Made by a program: the position numbers and the translations under genes. Positions 31,315 to 36,658 of a stretch of DNA of 37,742 nt are shown here, in pieces. How positions within the stretch are numbered: the stretch's first letter is position 1; every line of letters begins with the position of its first letter. Under the pieces are notes generated by a model. It was not told the origin of the DNA. It searched no databases and worked only from the letters and a program-made list of their open reading frames with translations. This stretch comes from a virus, in the IMG/VR virus record IMGVR_UViG_3300044809_000123, positions 1 to 37,742 of that record, one strand, 5' to 3'.

Positions 31315-32004
31315 ATGACCGACGAACCCATTAGAAGAGCCCTGGATCTGAAGGACGCGGCTGTCCTTGCTCCACTCTTCGCCACCAGCGTAGCAATTTC
31401 CTGGGAAGTCGGACTGTTCTATGTGACTGGCGGCTTTTATTACTTTAGCCTGTCCGAACACTTGGTATATGCCGTTTCGGCTCTGCCACTGGCACTGTTT
31501 TTTGCGGCGGTTTTCCTGCTGGTCACTATTACGTTCGTTCCTATGATCGACAGGTTCATTGGCGGGCGTCGCGGGTTCGCCGTCCTTCTGTTCGTAATTG
31601 GAATAGCATTGGCAATCTGGGCTTATCCAACTGCATCGGTCTTCAATTTTACTATCGGCATGCTCGCATGCTTAGGATCAATCATCATTGGATCGACCGA
31701 TCTACGACGAACGGATCCGCAAAGCCTCGTCTTCCTTGCTATACTCGGAGCCGCATTGCCCTTTGCGACTGGCGTCGACTTGCAAGTTGAAGCAGAAAAG
31801 GCCGCCGCGCGGGGAAACGTCGAAATGATCAAGCTAAAATCTGGCGAGTTAAGGGGTACGATTATGATGGCAGGCGAGCGCGGTTTGCTGGTCTACCAAC
31901 CATCAAAAGAGACTTATATTTTCATCCGGTCAGACGATTTTCTGAGCGCCGAATACCCAAGTTATGATCGGCTCAAGCGTAATCATCCTGGTGTCTTCCG
32001 TTAG
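31315..32004 (+). CDS. Five-span membrane protein of unknown function
   Basis: The frame is open from 31105, but ATG 31315 follows a G-rich ribosome site (GGGGGG, 8 bases upstream) and starts a natural protein of 229 residues. Hydrophobic helices lie at ~15-38, 48-77, 86-104, 108-126 and 136-151. They are followed by a soluble C-terminal domain of ~75 residues with MIKLKSGELRGTIMMAGERG, then LLVYQPSKETYIFIRSDDF, a small beta-sheet seen in some membrane-anchored phage and island proteins. It could be an exclusion or signalling protein; nothing proves it. No neighbour in the same direction. Confidence 0.6.
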   Translation: MTDEPIRRALDLKDAAVLAPLFATSVAISWEVGLFYVTGGFYYFSLSEHLVYAVSALPLALFFAAVFLLVTITFVPMIDRFIGGRRGFAVLLFVIGIALAIWAYPTASVFNFTIGMLACLGSIIIGSTDLRRTDPQSLVFLAILGAALPFATGVDLQVEAEKAAARGNVEMIKLKSGELRGTIMMAGERGLLVYQPSKETYIFIRSDDFLSAEYPSYDRLKRNHPGVFR

Positions 32005-32075
32005 CGTTTATCGCCCCAGAAGACATGGCTACAAACTCGACGCTGCCGGAAACGCCCAAAACATAGGCGCACTGT

Positions 32076-32672
32076 CTATCGCCAAATCGGCATGACATCG
32101 CCATCCAAAGCGTCGATCGCGCGACAGACGCTCCGCTTGCTGATCCCGTAGGTGCGCCACCGACTGCTTCTGAAATAGTTCCCGGTCTTAGCCATCGCGT
32201 CGAGATCCACCATCGTGAGATTAAGGTCAAAGGCCCGCGCGCGAATCGCATCAATAACCGTGATGCCGGTGGGCGCATATGGTCTCCGGATCATCGTGAA
32301 GCCCTTATAATTTGCCATCCGTCGAATTTGGGGCCATCGCAGTCCCGGAAATGATACGAGCAATTCATCTCTCGTTTGTTTCGGGTACAGTCGCCGCAAG
32401 CGGCTGATCTCTGCAGCTGTCCAACGATGGCGAGCTTGAGCAATGCCGAGTACGACGACTCGTTTCTTGATCGCATCATACGATCGCTGCTTCAGCACTT
32501 TGCACAAGGCGTGATAGTCGGGATAAAGACGCCGAAGCGTCTCATCTTCGTTCGCGGTCCACAGAAGCCCGCTCGGACTTCGACCTGTTCGCGCGATCTG
32601 CGCTTTTGCGCGGTCGGAACGAGCGAGGGTTTCTGCGATTGAGCCCAGATGCATTCGGCTGGGGGCCCCCAT
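32076..32672 (-). CDS. Tandem SANT/Myb-like DNA-binding regulator
   Basis: The 198-residue protein has two ~42-residue Myb/SANT-like repeats. Residues 37-78 read LLWTANEDETLRRLYPDYHA, then LKQRSYDAIKKRVVVLGIA. Residues 83-125 read RWTAAEISRLRRLYPKQTRD, then WPQIRRMANYKGF. A C-terminal segment (~137-198) contains a possible helix-turn-helix (LTMVDLDAMAKTG, SKRSVCRAIDAL). Proteins of this make-up look like phage DNA-binding regulators. It is divergent from the 32816 gene across 143 bases containing a palindrome, the layout of a genetic switch. The start codon lies in a GGGGGCCCCC palindrome (32661-32670) that could mask initiation. Confidence 0.7.
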   Translation of the reverse strand: MGAPSRMHLGSIAETLARSDRAKAQIARTGRSPSGLLWTANEDETLRRLYPDYHALCKVLKQRSYDAIKKRVVVLGIAQARHRWTAAEISRLRRLYPKQTRDELLVSFPGLRWPQIRRMANYKGFTMIRRPYAPTGITVIDAIRARAFDLNLTMVDLDAMAKTGNYFRSSRWRTYGISKRSVCRAIDALDGDVMPIWR

Positions 32673-32776
32673 GCCCCCAATCCGAAACTTGAAGCGACCG
32701 CGAAATGATAGAAAAGCCGAACGTCTTTGTTTTCACCGTAAACCACAGCGCGCCAGCCGACTTGTCGCCATTTTTC

Positions 32777-32791
32777 GGGATCCCGGATCCC
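32777..32791. promoter_or_regulatory. 15-bp palindrome, candidate operator
   Basis: GGGATCCCGGATCCC reads as two 7-base arms around one central base and is perfectly symmetrical. It lies between the SANT-like regulator (minus) and the 32816 gene (plus), 12 bases before the latter's ribosome site, a suitable place for a repressor. Confidence 0.45.
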
Positions 32792-32815
32792 TGCATTGAT
32801 TCGGAGGTCGCTTCG

Positions 32816-33130
32816 ATGGTTGGCCGGCACAAGTCGCAGTTCGATAAATGGCAGGACGCTGGCATCGAGCAAGGCCGGAAGGACGCCGCTGAACTCTACG
32901 GCGCGATCACGAAACACGGTGCCGACGTCGCACACAACGCGCAGTCTGATCGCATGGTGAACCGCCTTGACAAGATGAGGGGCGCCGGAATCGCTGATCG
33001 GCAGATTCGAATTTGGAGCGATGCGCACGGCGCGGCATTTACTGCGACGCTCGAGGAATATTCCCGCCACGCCGGGCCTCAACAGAAAACTGCTTCGATG
33101 CTCGCAGGCTCGGGACGATGTAACCACTGA
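32816..33130 (+). CDS. Small hypothetical protein (104 aa) divergent from regulator
   Basis: The frame opens at 32705, but GGAGGT at 32803-32808 sits exactly seven bases before ATG 32816 and decides that start. The 104-residue product is mostly helical and polar (KSQFDKWQDAGIEQGRKDAA, then MVNRLDKMRGAGIADRQIRI, then AAFTATLEEYSRHAG). No family recognised. Because it faces the SANT-like regulator across a palindrome, it could be its counterpart in a lysogeny decision; inference only. A reading frame on the opposite strand covers the same DNA but has no comparable ribosome site. Confidence 0.5.
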   Translation: MVGRHKSQFDKWQDAGIEQGRKDAAELYGAITKHGADVAHNAQSDRMVNRLDKMRGAGIADRQIRIWSDAHGAAFTATLEEYSRHAGPQQKTASMLAGSGRCNH

Positions 33131-33156
33131 CGCGCCGGCTTAATGCCGATGCGCGT
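33130..33156 (+). terminator. Weak hairpin after the 32816 gene
   Basis: ACGCGCCGGC pairs with GCCG...GCGCGT around loop TTAAT, with a 2-base bulge, starting at the stop codon. There is no T run, so termination is uncertain. Confidence 0.35.
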
Positions 33157-33671
33157 CGCGTAACGAATCACCTGTTACTACGGCTGCCCAAGTTATCCCC
33201 GCAACTCTTAAATCGATCCACTTACACAATTTTTTGCGGGATGGGCGTTGGTTTTGCTGGCATTTTAGCACCATCCGGATTGAATCTTCCCCAAGAACAA
33301 ATCACGTTTTTCCACAGTGTGACGGTCGAAAAGATGATCGCGACCTGCGCGCGCTACAGTGCGGATCTCGGGCGCGATGAAAATTGGATTGTCGGCTTCG
33401 CTTGCGTTTCCTGGTTGGACTCTATCGGTTCTGTGGCGGCTTGATTGCGAGTGTCGATCCTTCATTCGATCGGCGAGAACTCGAGGCCGCCTGATCTTGC
33501 GGGGATTGGGGGTTCATGGACCCCGAGGTCGAACGACGTGGTTCGCCATTTCCGTTGCCGTCAGTATTTCGCGGTCAAGCGCGTCGTCGCGGCCTTGCGG
33601 CTCAGCCTGGTAGCCGCGGAGGAGTGCTAGTTCGAATCGGTGACGATTCTTCGAGGCATATTCCGTCTCTA
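33157..33671. other. ~515-base region without a clear gene
   Basis: Between the 32816 gene and the convergent minus-strand operon I see only one weak candidate frame (33241-33444, listed separately). There is also a 7-bp inverted repeat CCCGCAA/TTGCGGG spaced by ~30 bases (about 33200-33240). Frames in 33445-33671 have Arg/Pro/Ser-rich compositions and no ribosome sites. No T-rich terminator for the minus-strand operon was found. Confidence 0.45.
33241..33444 (+). CDS. Doubtful small protein (67 aa)
   Basis: The 67-residue frame (LPQEQITFFHSVTVEKMIAT, then ENWIVGFACVSWLDSIG) has a natural-looking hydrophobic pattern. It lacks a good ribosome site, shows little third-position GC bias and matches no family I know. 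Confidence 0.3.
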   Translation: MGVGFAGILAPSGLNLPQEQITFFHSVTVEKMIATCARYSADLGRDENWIVGFACVSWLDSIGSVAA

Positions 33672-34199
33672 TCAGCGTATGATCCGCCGGACGATATCAA
33701 AGGTTCGAACGGTATCGCGACTGTCGGTGAGGCGGACACGAATTGTAAACTGTAGCTCAAGACCTGGTGTGAGGTTGTCGTTCTTGCCGTCGGTTACTCC
33801 CGACAGCCGCGCCTTCATTGTTCCCGCCGCCTTTGGAGCGATCGTTCCCATGCGGCGCAAGCTTAGAGACGATCTCAGCCTGTCGATGCTCTGCTCGGAA
33901 CTTGAAAAGTAAAATTCTCCCGCTTCCAGGGAAGGCAGGACGGTGATGTCCAACGGCACGATGTTGGATTCGGTGCGATTGAGCACGGAGATCGTCACCG
34001 TGGCGCTAGACGCACCGGCCGGGACAATATCGACATCGACCGTCGGTTCTTTGTCGCCAATCTCACGGTTTTCTTTAACGGCGTTCAAATCGTATGAGCG
34101 TTTTGCAATGTAGACGCTGGCGCCTGTGGCTAAGAGACCGAGGGTTGCAATAACTGCGGTCCAGTGTTGGGTCGTGATTCTCCACCAGCGGGCCGTCAT
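33672..34199 (-). CDS. Membrane-anchored beta-domain protein (175 aa)
   Basis: The 175-residue protein has one transmembrane helix at residues ~13-32 (WTAVIATLGLLATGASVYIA), a short helical linker, then a ~120-residue beta-rich domain (EPTVDVDIVPAGASSATVTI, then NIVPLDITVLPSLEAG, then LELQFTIRVRLTDS), predicted immunoglobulin-like. It ends in RTFDIVRRIIR. The start ATG overlaps the stop of the 38-residue gene (ATGA). This is the fourth and last gene of an overlapping minus-strand operon led by an RHH protein. Function unknown; the anchored beta domain could bind a partner at the membrane. Confidence 0.6.
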   Translation of the reverse strand: MTARWWRITTQHWTAVIATLGLLATGASVYIAKRSYDLNAVKENREIGDKEPTVDVDIVPAGASSATVTISVLNRTESNIVPLDITVLPSLEAGEFYFSSSEQSIDRLRSSLSLRRMGTIAPKAAGTMKARLSGVTDGKNDNLTPGLELQFTIRVRLTDSRDTVRTFDIVRRIIR

Positions 34200-34312
34200 T
34201 TCTTTTTGCGGGGTGCGCGCAACGGCTTCGCTGTCCGCGTGTCCAGCGTTTTTATGCGCGGCTGCAGCATCTTCACGCGCGGCTTTTTGCGAGGCGTCTT
34301 GGGTTCGCTCAT
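34196..34312 (-). CDS. Very basic 38-residue peptide
   Basis: MSEPKTPRKKPRVKML at the start and PLRAPRKKK at the end make this 38-residue product strongly basic (more than a third Lys/Arg). Both ends overlap neighbours by exactly four bases (ATGA at 34309-34312 and 34196-34199 in minus-strand reading), the main evidence that it is translated. It could bind nucleic acid or the acidic partner proteins, or merely couple translation. Confidence 0.5.
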   Translation of the reverse strand: MSEPKTPRKKPRVKMLQPRIKTLDTRTAKPLRAPRKKK

Positions 34313-34527
34313 TTTTTCAAATCCGTTTTTTCGATCAAGCCGCTTCGATTCAGGCCCTGAACCAAGTCGTGCAAATCGACGTTGCGGAGTAGTTCCAAGA
34401 CGCTGTCAAACTTCACCACCAACGACTCAGGCAGATTTCTCTGTAGCGTGTTGACTCCGGTAAGGGCACTGTTGATGAGCCGAACCGCTTCGGTGTGCTC
34501 CGGGCCCTTGGCCGGTGGCTCGCTCAC
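34309..34527 (-). CDS. Small helical protein (72 aa) of the RHH operon
   Basis: The 72-residue, mainly helical protein (TEAVRLINSALTGVNTLQRN, then LPESLVVKFDSVLELLRNVD, then LVQGLNRSGLIEK) starts at the ATG overlapping the RHH stop and ends overlapping the next start. It does not resemble RelE, ParE, MazF, HicA or other toxin families I can recognise, although its place after an RHH gene is that of a toxin. Function unknown. Confidence 0.6.
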   Translation of the reverse strand: MSEPPAKGPEHTEAVRLINSALTGVNTLQRNLPESLVVKFDSVLELLRNVDLHDLVQGLNRSGLIEKTDLKK

Positions 34528-34733
34528 TTGCCCTTCGCCTTCAGCCCGATCTCGACGAGCCGCCGAATGGCCTCTGAGCGGCCGGGCACGTCATCCTGCT
34601 TTACTGCCCAAGCGTCAATCTGTTCAATAAATTCGTCGGACAGCCGCATCGTGCGCACCGGATCCTTTCCGGTCGCCCGGCGACCGGCGCCAGTCCTTTT
34701 GCCGCCGATGGTTTTAGGTATTGCCTTTTTCAC
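34524..34733 (-). CDS. Ribbon-helix-helix (CopG-type) DNA-binding protein
   Basis: The 69-residue protein has a basic flexible N-terminus (GGKRTGAGRRATGKDP) and a ribbon-helix-helix domain at residues ~27-62: strand VRTMRLSD, helix EFIEQIDAWAVKQ, helix GRSEAIRRLVEIGLKA. RHH dimers bind DNA with the N-terminal strands and usually repress their own operon. The palindrome GGGTATTACCC lies five bases upstream of the start codon. It leads four genes joined by four-base overlaps. It may be an antitoxin-like regulator. Confidence 0.8.
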   Translation of the reverse strand: MKKAIPKTIGGKRTGAGRRATGKDPVRTMRLSDEFIEQIDAWAVKQDDVPGRSEAIRRLVEIGLKAKGK

Positions 34734-34737
34734 AAAT

Positions 34738-34748
34738 GGGTATTACCC
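34738..34748. promoter_or_regulatory. Palindromic operator candidate for the RHH protein
   Basis: GGGTATTACCC is an 11-bp palindrome just upstream of the RHH gene. A related site AGGTATTGCCT lies inside the gene's first codons (about 34715-34726), and the half-site ATTACCC recurs at 34823-34829, directly before the divergent 34830 gene. The spacing suggests that both divergent units could be controlled together. Confidence 0.45.
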
Positions 34749-34777
34749 CAATCAGGCTTGAAAAACAAGCGGCTCGC

Positions 34778-34798
34778 CGCGGTGCTGATAACACCGCG
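34778..34798 (+). other. Leader hairpin upstream of the 34830 gene
   Basis: CGCGGTG (34778-34784) pairs with CACCGCG (34792-34798) around the loop CTGATAA, ending 32 bases before the start codon. Possibly a transcript leader structure; no T run follows. Confidence 0.4.
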
Positions 34799-34829
34799 AC
34801 GGGCCTGACCCGCACCATGGAGATTACCC

Positions 34830-35324
34830 ATGCCGCAAGCTGTACACAGCAATAGCACAACTGCGCCTGAACCGCCTCCGTCAGAACACGTCATCAACAC
34901 CACACTCGACCCCATGGGGCGATCTGTGGACATCTTCGTCCGCTCCGCCTTCACGCCCGACCAGATCGCGGAATTTACATCCGTTTTTGTCGCTCGGCAT
35001 TTGATTGCCGACGAGATCGAGCGGTTGTTGGCCGTGTTGGATCAGCTCGACGGCGACGACGATATTGAGCTGAACGTAGCCGGTCGTGGGGATCCCCGCG
35101 TCGACGACGCCGAAGATGACGGCGCCGACGCCGAACCTTCCCTAGCCGGTTTCGGGACGCCCGGTGAGAACAGCTTTCTTGTCGACCGAGAACTCGACGA
35201 CTGCGACCTGGAGGACGGGCACGATCGCGAAGAGGATCTGTCTGATCGCGAGCCGTCGCTGGGCTGGACCGTCGACGGCGTCATGGCGGGATTCGACGAC
35301 CAGGAGGCAACCAGCCATGTGTAA
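34830..35324 (+). CDS. Acidic EPSLGW-type rhizobial protein (164 aa)
   Basis: The 164-residue protein has a helical N-terminal half (SVDIFVRSAFTPDQIAEFTS, then EIERLLAVLDQLDGDDD) and a very acidic C-terminus (DAEDDGADAEPSLAGF, then DRELDDCDLEDGHDREEDLS, then REPSLGW). The EPSL-x-W motif in an Asp/Glu-rich tail is a hallmark I recall of a widespread Bradyrhizobium family of unknown function. GGAG lies seven bases before ATG 34830. A 12-codon frame from 34817 overlaps the start in another phase. The next gene overlaps by eight bases. Confidence 0.75.
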   Translation: MPQAVHSNSTTAPEPPPSEHVINTTLDPMGRSVDIFVRSAFTPDQIAEFTSVFVARHLIADEIERLLAVLDQLDGDDDIELNVAGRGDPRVDDAEDDGADAEPSLAGFGTPGENSFLVDRELDDCDLEDGHDREEDLSDREPSLGWTVDGVMAGFDDQEATSHV

Positions 35325-35811
35325 CCGCCCCGACTGCAATCTGCCGGCGTTTATCTGCTGCTCCGCGGACGACGTCGAACTTGTCGCGTTGCTCGAAAAG
35401 GTCATTGCGCTGAACAACGAGGCTGACGTCGCGCAGCAGGCCATGGATGCAATCCAACCCGAAATTGACCGTCTCGCGAAAGGTGACGCGCTGTGGCGGT
35501 CACGTCCGGCAAGGCAAAATGCGGCACTCAAATATGCCTATAGCTCAGGCTGGCAGGCTCTCTGCACCCTGAATAACGCCAAGCTGGCAGAGGCGGACGA
35601 GTTCGTAAAACGCATGTGGGCTATCCCGGCAACGTCGGCGGTGGGTCGCCAGGCCAAGGTCAAGGCGCTTTACGTGCACTGTGTCCACGGCGACGACTGG
35701 CACGGCGAGATTGGCGACCACGATTGGGGAACCGAAATGGCGCGCCGGCTGCTTGCCGAGTTCGCTGGATTGCCCGATCCGAAGCCGCCCGCCGCCGCGT
35801 CCTCCTCCTAA
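35317..35811 (+). CDS. Hypothetical protein (164 aa) following the acidic protein
   Basis: ATG 35317 has an AGGAGG site nine bases upstream, so the longer open frame is not used. The 164-residue product begins with a cysteine-rich head (MCNRPDCNLPAFICC) that may bind metal. It continues with a coiled helical region (VELVALLEKVIALNNEADVA, then MDAIQPEIDRLAKGD) and a terminal DHDWGTEMARRLLAEF segment. It overlaps the preceding gene by eight bases, so they form a two-gene unit. Family role unknown. Confidence 0.65.
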   Translation: MCNRPDCNLPAFICCSADDVELVALLEKVIALNNEADVAQQAMDAIQPEIDRLAKGDALWRSRPARQNAALKYAYSSGWQALCTLNNAKLAEADEFVKRMWAIPATSAVGRQAKVKALYVHCVHGDDWHGEIGDHDWGTEMARRLLAEFAGLPDPKPPAAASSS

Positions 35812-35825
35812 AACGAGCAACTCCC

Positions 35826-35861
35826 GACCGTGACGTTGACGTAACGAGCAACGTCACGGTC
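35826..35861 (+). terminator. 12-bp perfect hairpin after the 35317 gene
   Basis: GACCGTGACGTT (35826-35837) pairs perfectly with AACGTCACGGTC (35850-35861), loop 12 bases, 14 bases after the stop codon. There is no T run, so it may terminate weakly or protect the transcript end. Confidence 0.5.
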
Positions 35862-36010
35862 TGGACCGACACACCGACGAGCACAGTCCAGACGGGCCAC
35901 AAACTACTGGCGGGTGTTGATTTTTGCGCCCGCTACCGGCCACGCCGACACGGTTCCGAACAAGGTCTCAGCAAGGGGGTATGTCGTTGAAATCCTTCAC
36001 GGCCGACTCG

Positions 36011-36076
36011 ACGACCGTTCAAGCAGAATGGCAACGATCGTTCAACGATCGTTCCCTGACAATTCCACGACCGTTC
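36011..36076. repeat. Four helically phased ACGAYCGTTC repeats
   Basis: Copies begin at 36011 (ACGACCGTTC), 36034 and 36045 (ACGATCGTTC) and 36067 (ACGACCGTTC). The offsets of 23, 11 and 22 bases are close to whole helical turns. The two central copies are each part of the palindrome AACGATCGTT. The arrangement resembles a cooperative protein-binding array such as integrase arm or Xis sites. Confidence 0.7.
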
Positions 36077-36264
36077 CGGGAATGGCCGGGCGTGAGTGTT
36101 CCGGTTGCTGTTCCGGCGCTGTCCCGCCTTTGGGCAGGCCCGGGGCAAAACCGCGCGGGTTTGGGCACACTCACCGAAACGTTGATAGCTCGCCGCGTGG
36201 CCCGTCAAAACGGTTGGCAAATCGCAAAAGCGAACTTACCGATTCAGTCGCAACTGCTCGCGTA

Positions 36265-36295
36265 TTGACTTCAGAGCGGTTCAGGGTTCTAGAAT
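36265..36295 (+). promoter_or_regulatory. Candidate promoter of the Xis/integrase operon
   Basis: TTGACT (36265-36270) resembles a -35 box and TAGAAT (36290-36295) a -10 box. The 19-base spacing is longer than ideal. It lies ~97 bases upstream of the Xis-like start. Confidence 0.35.
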
Positions 36296-36351
36296 GCGCC
36301 TGCCACGGGAAGAGGGGCGACCGCTCATCAGGTCGCGTCCTAGTGCTTTGC

Positions 36352-36371
36352 CTGATCGGGGGGTCGATCAG
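36352..36371. promoter_or_regulatory. Inverted repeat before the Xis-like gene
   Basis: CTGATC (36352-36357) and GATCAG (36366-36371) form a 6-bp inverted repeat around a G-rich loop, 20 bases before ATG 36392. Possible operator or leader hairpin. Confidence 0.3.
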
Positions 36372-36391
36372 TGCGCGGCCCCGGTGATGTA

Positions 36392-36658
36392 ATGCCCCGT
36401 CAAGTTGCGCTTCCTCCGACGCTAGCGCCGCGCCTGATCGCTCGCGAAGCCGCCGCAGCGTTCGTCTGCCTCAGTCCCAATACATTCGATGACCTTGTAA
36501 AAAAGGGCCTGATGCCAAAACCCCGCATACTGGGGGAAAAACGCCGCGCCTGGGATGTCCGCGAACTCGACGCCGCGGCAGACGCCCTGCCGCATGAAGG
36601 TGGAGAGCCGGTCGTCGTCGGAAAGGACGAAGGCTGGGAGGAAGAGCATGCCACGTAA
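36392..36658 (+). CDS. AlpA/excisionase-like helix-turn-helix protein
   Basis: The 88-residue protein has a winged-helix segment at residues ~16-66 (RLIAREAAAAFVCLSPNTFD, then LVKKGLMPKPRILGEKRRAW, then DVRELDAAADAL). This is the MerR/AlpA-like layout used by phage excisionases and integrase regulators: a helix-turn-helix, P-x-P turn and a W-x-x-x-E-L helix. An acidic C-terminal tail follows. It overlaps the integrase start by 11 bases, which supports an Xis role controlling excision. ATG 36392 (with GGTGA upstream) is chosen over an in-frame GTG at 36371. Confidence 0.75.
   Translation: MPRQVALPPTLAPRLIAREAAAAFVCLSPNTFDDLVKKGLMPKPRILGEKRRAWDVRELDAAADALPHEGGEPVVVGKDEGWEEEHAT

Larger units (their letters stand above)
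35862..36391. other. Regulatory region upstream of the Xis/integrase genes
   Basis: About 530 bases without a convincing gene; two overlapping frames (from 35914 and 35924) have unlikely compositions. It holds the phased ACGAYCGTTC repeats (36011-36076), three GTTCCGG copies (36073, 36098, 36110), a promoter-like pair (36265-36295) and hairpins at ~36318-36337 and 36352-36371. This could be the integrase arm-site or attP region, but no core site was identified. Confidence 0.5.

Noticed and set aside
32492-33127. Minus-strand frames of 211 and 107 aa over the 32816 gene
   Set aside because: The plus-strand gene has an ideally placed GGAGGT site; the minus frames overlap the SANT-like gene and lack any family pattern.
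33308-33316. TTTTCCACA, a DnaA-box match
   Set aside because: A single nine-base match without companion boxes or AT-rich unwinding region; expected by chance.
33600-33660. GTTCGAATC resembling a tRNA T-loop (possible att-tRNA fragment)
   Set aside because: Flanking bases do not pair into T or acceptor stems.
35914-36387. Overlapping frames of 157 and 114 aa upstream of the Xis-like gene
   Set aside because: Unnatural composition, no ribosome sites, and the DNA is better explained by phased repeats and hairpins.
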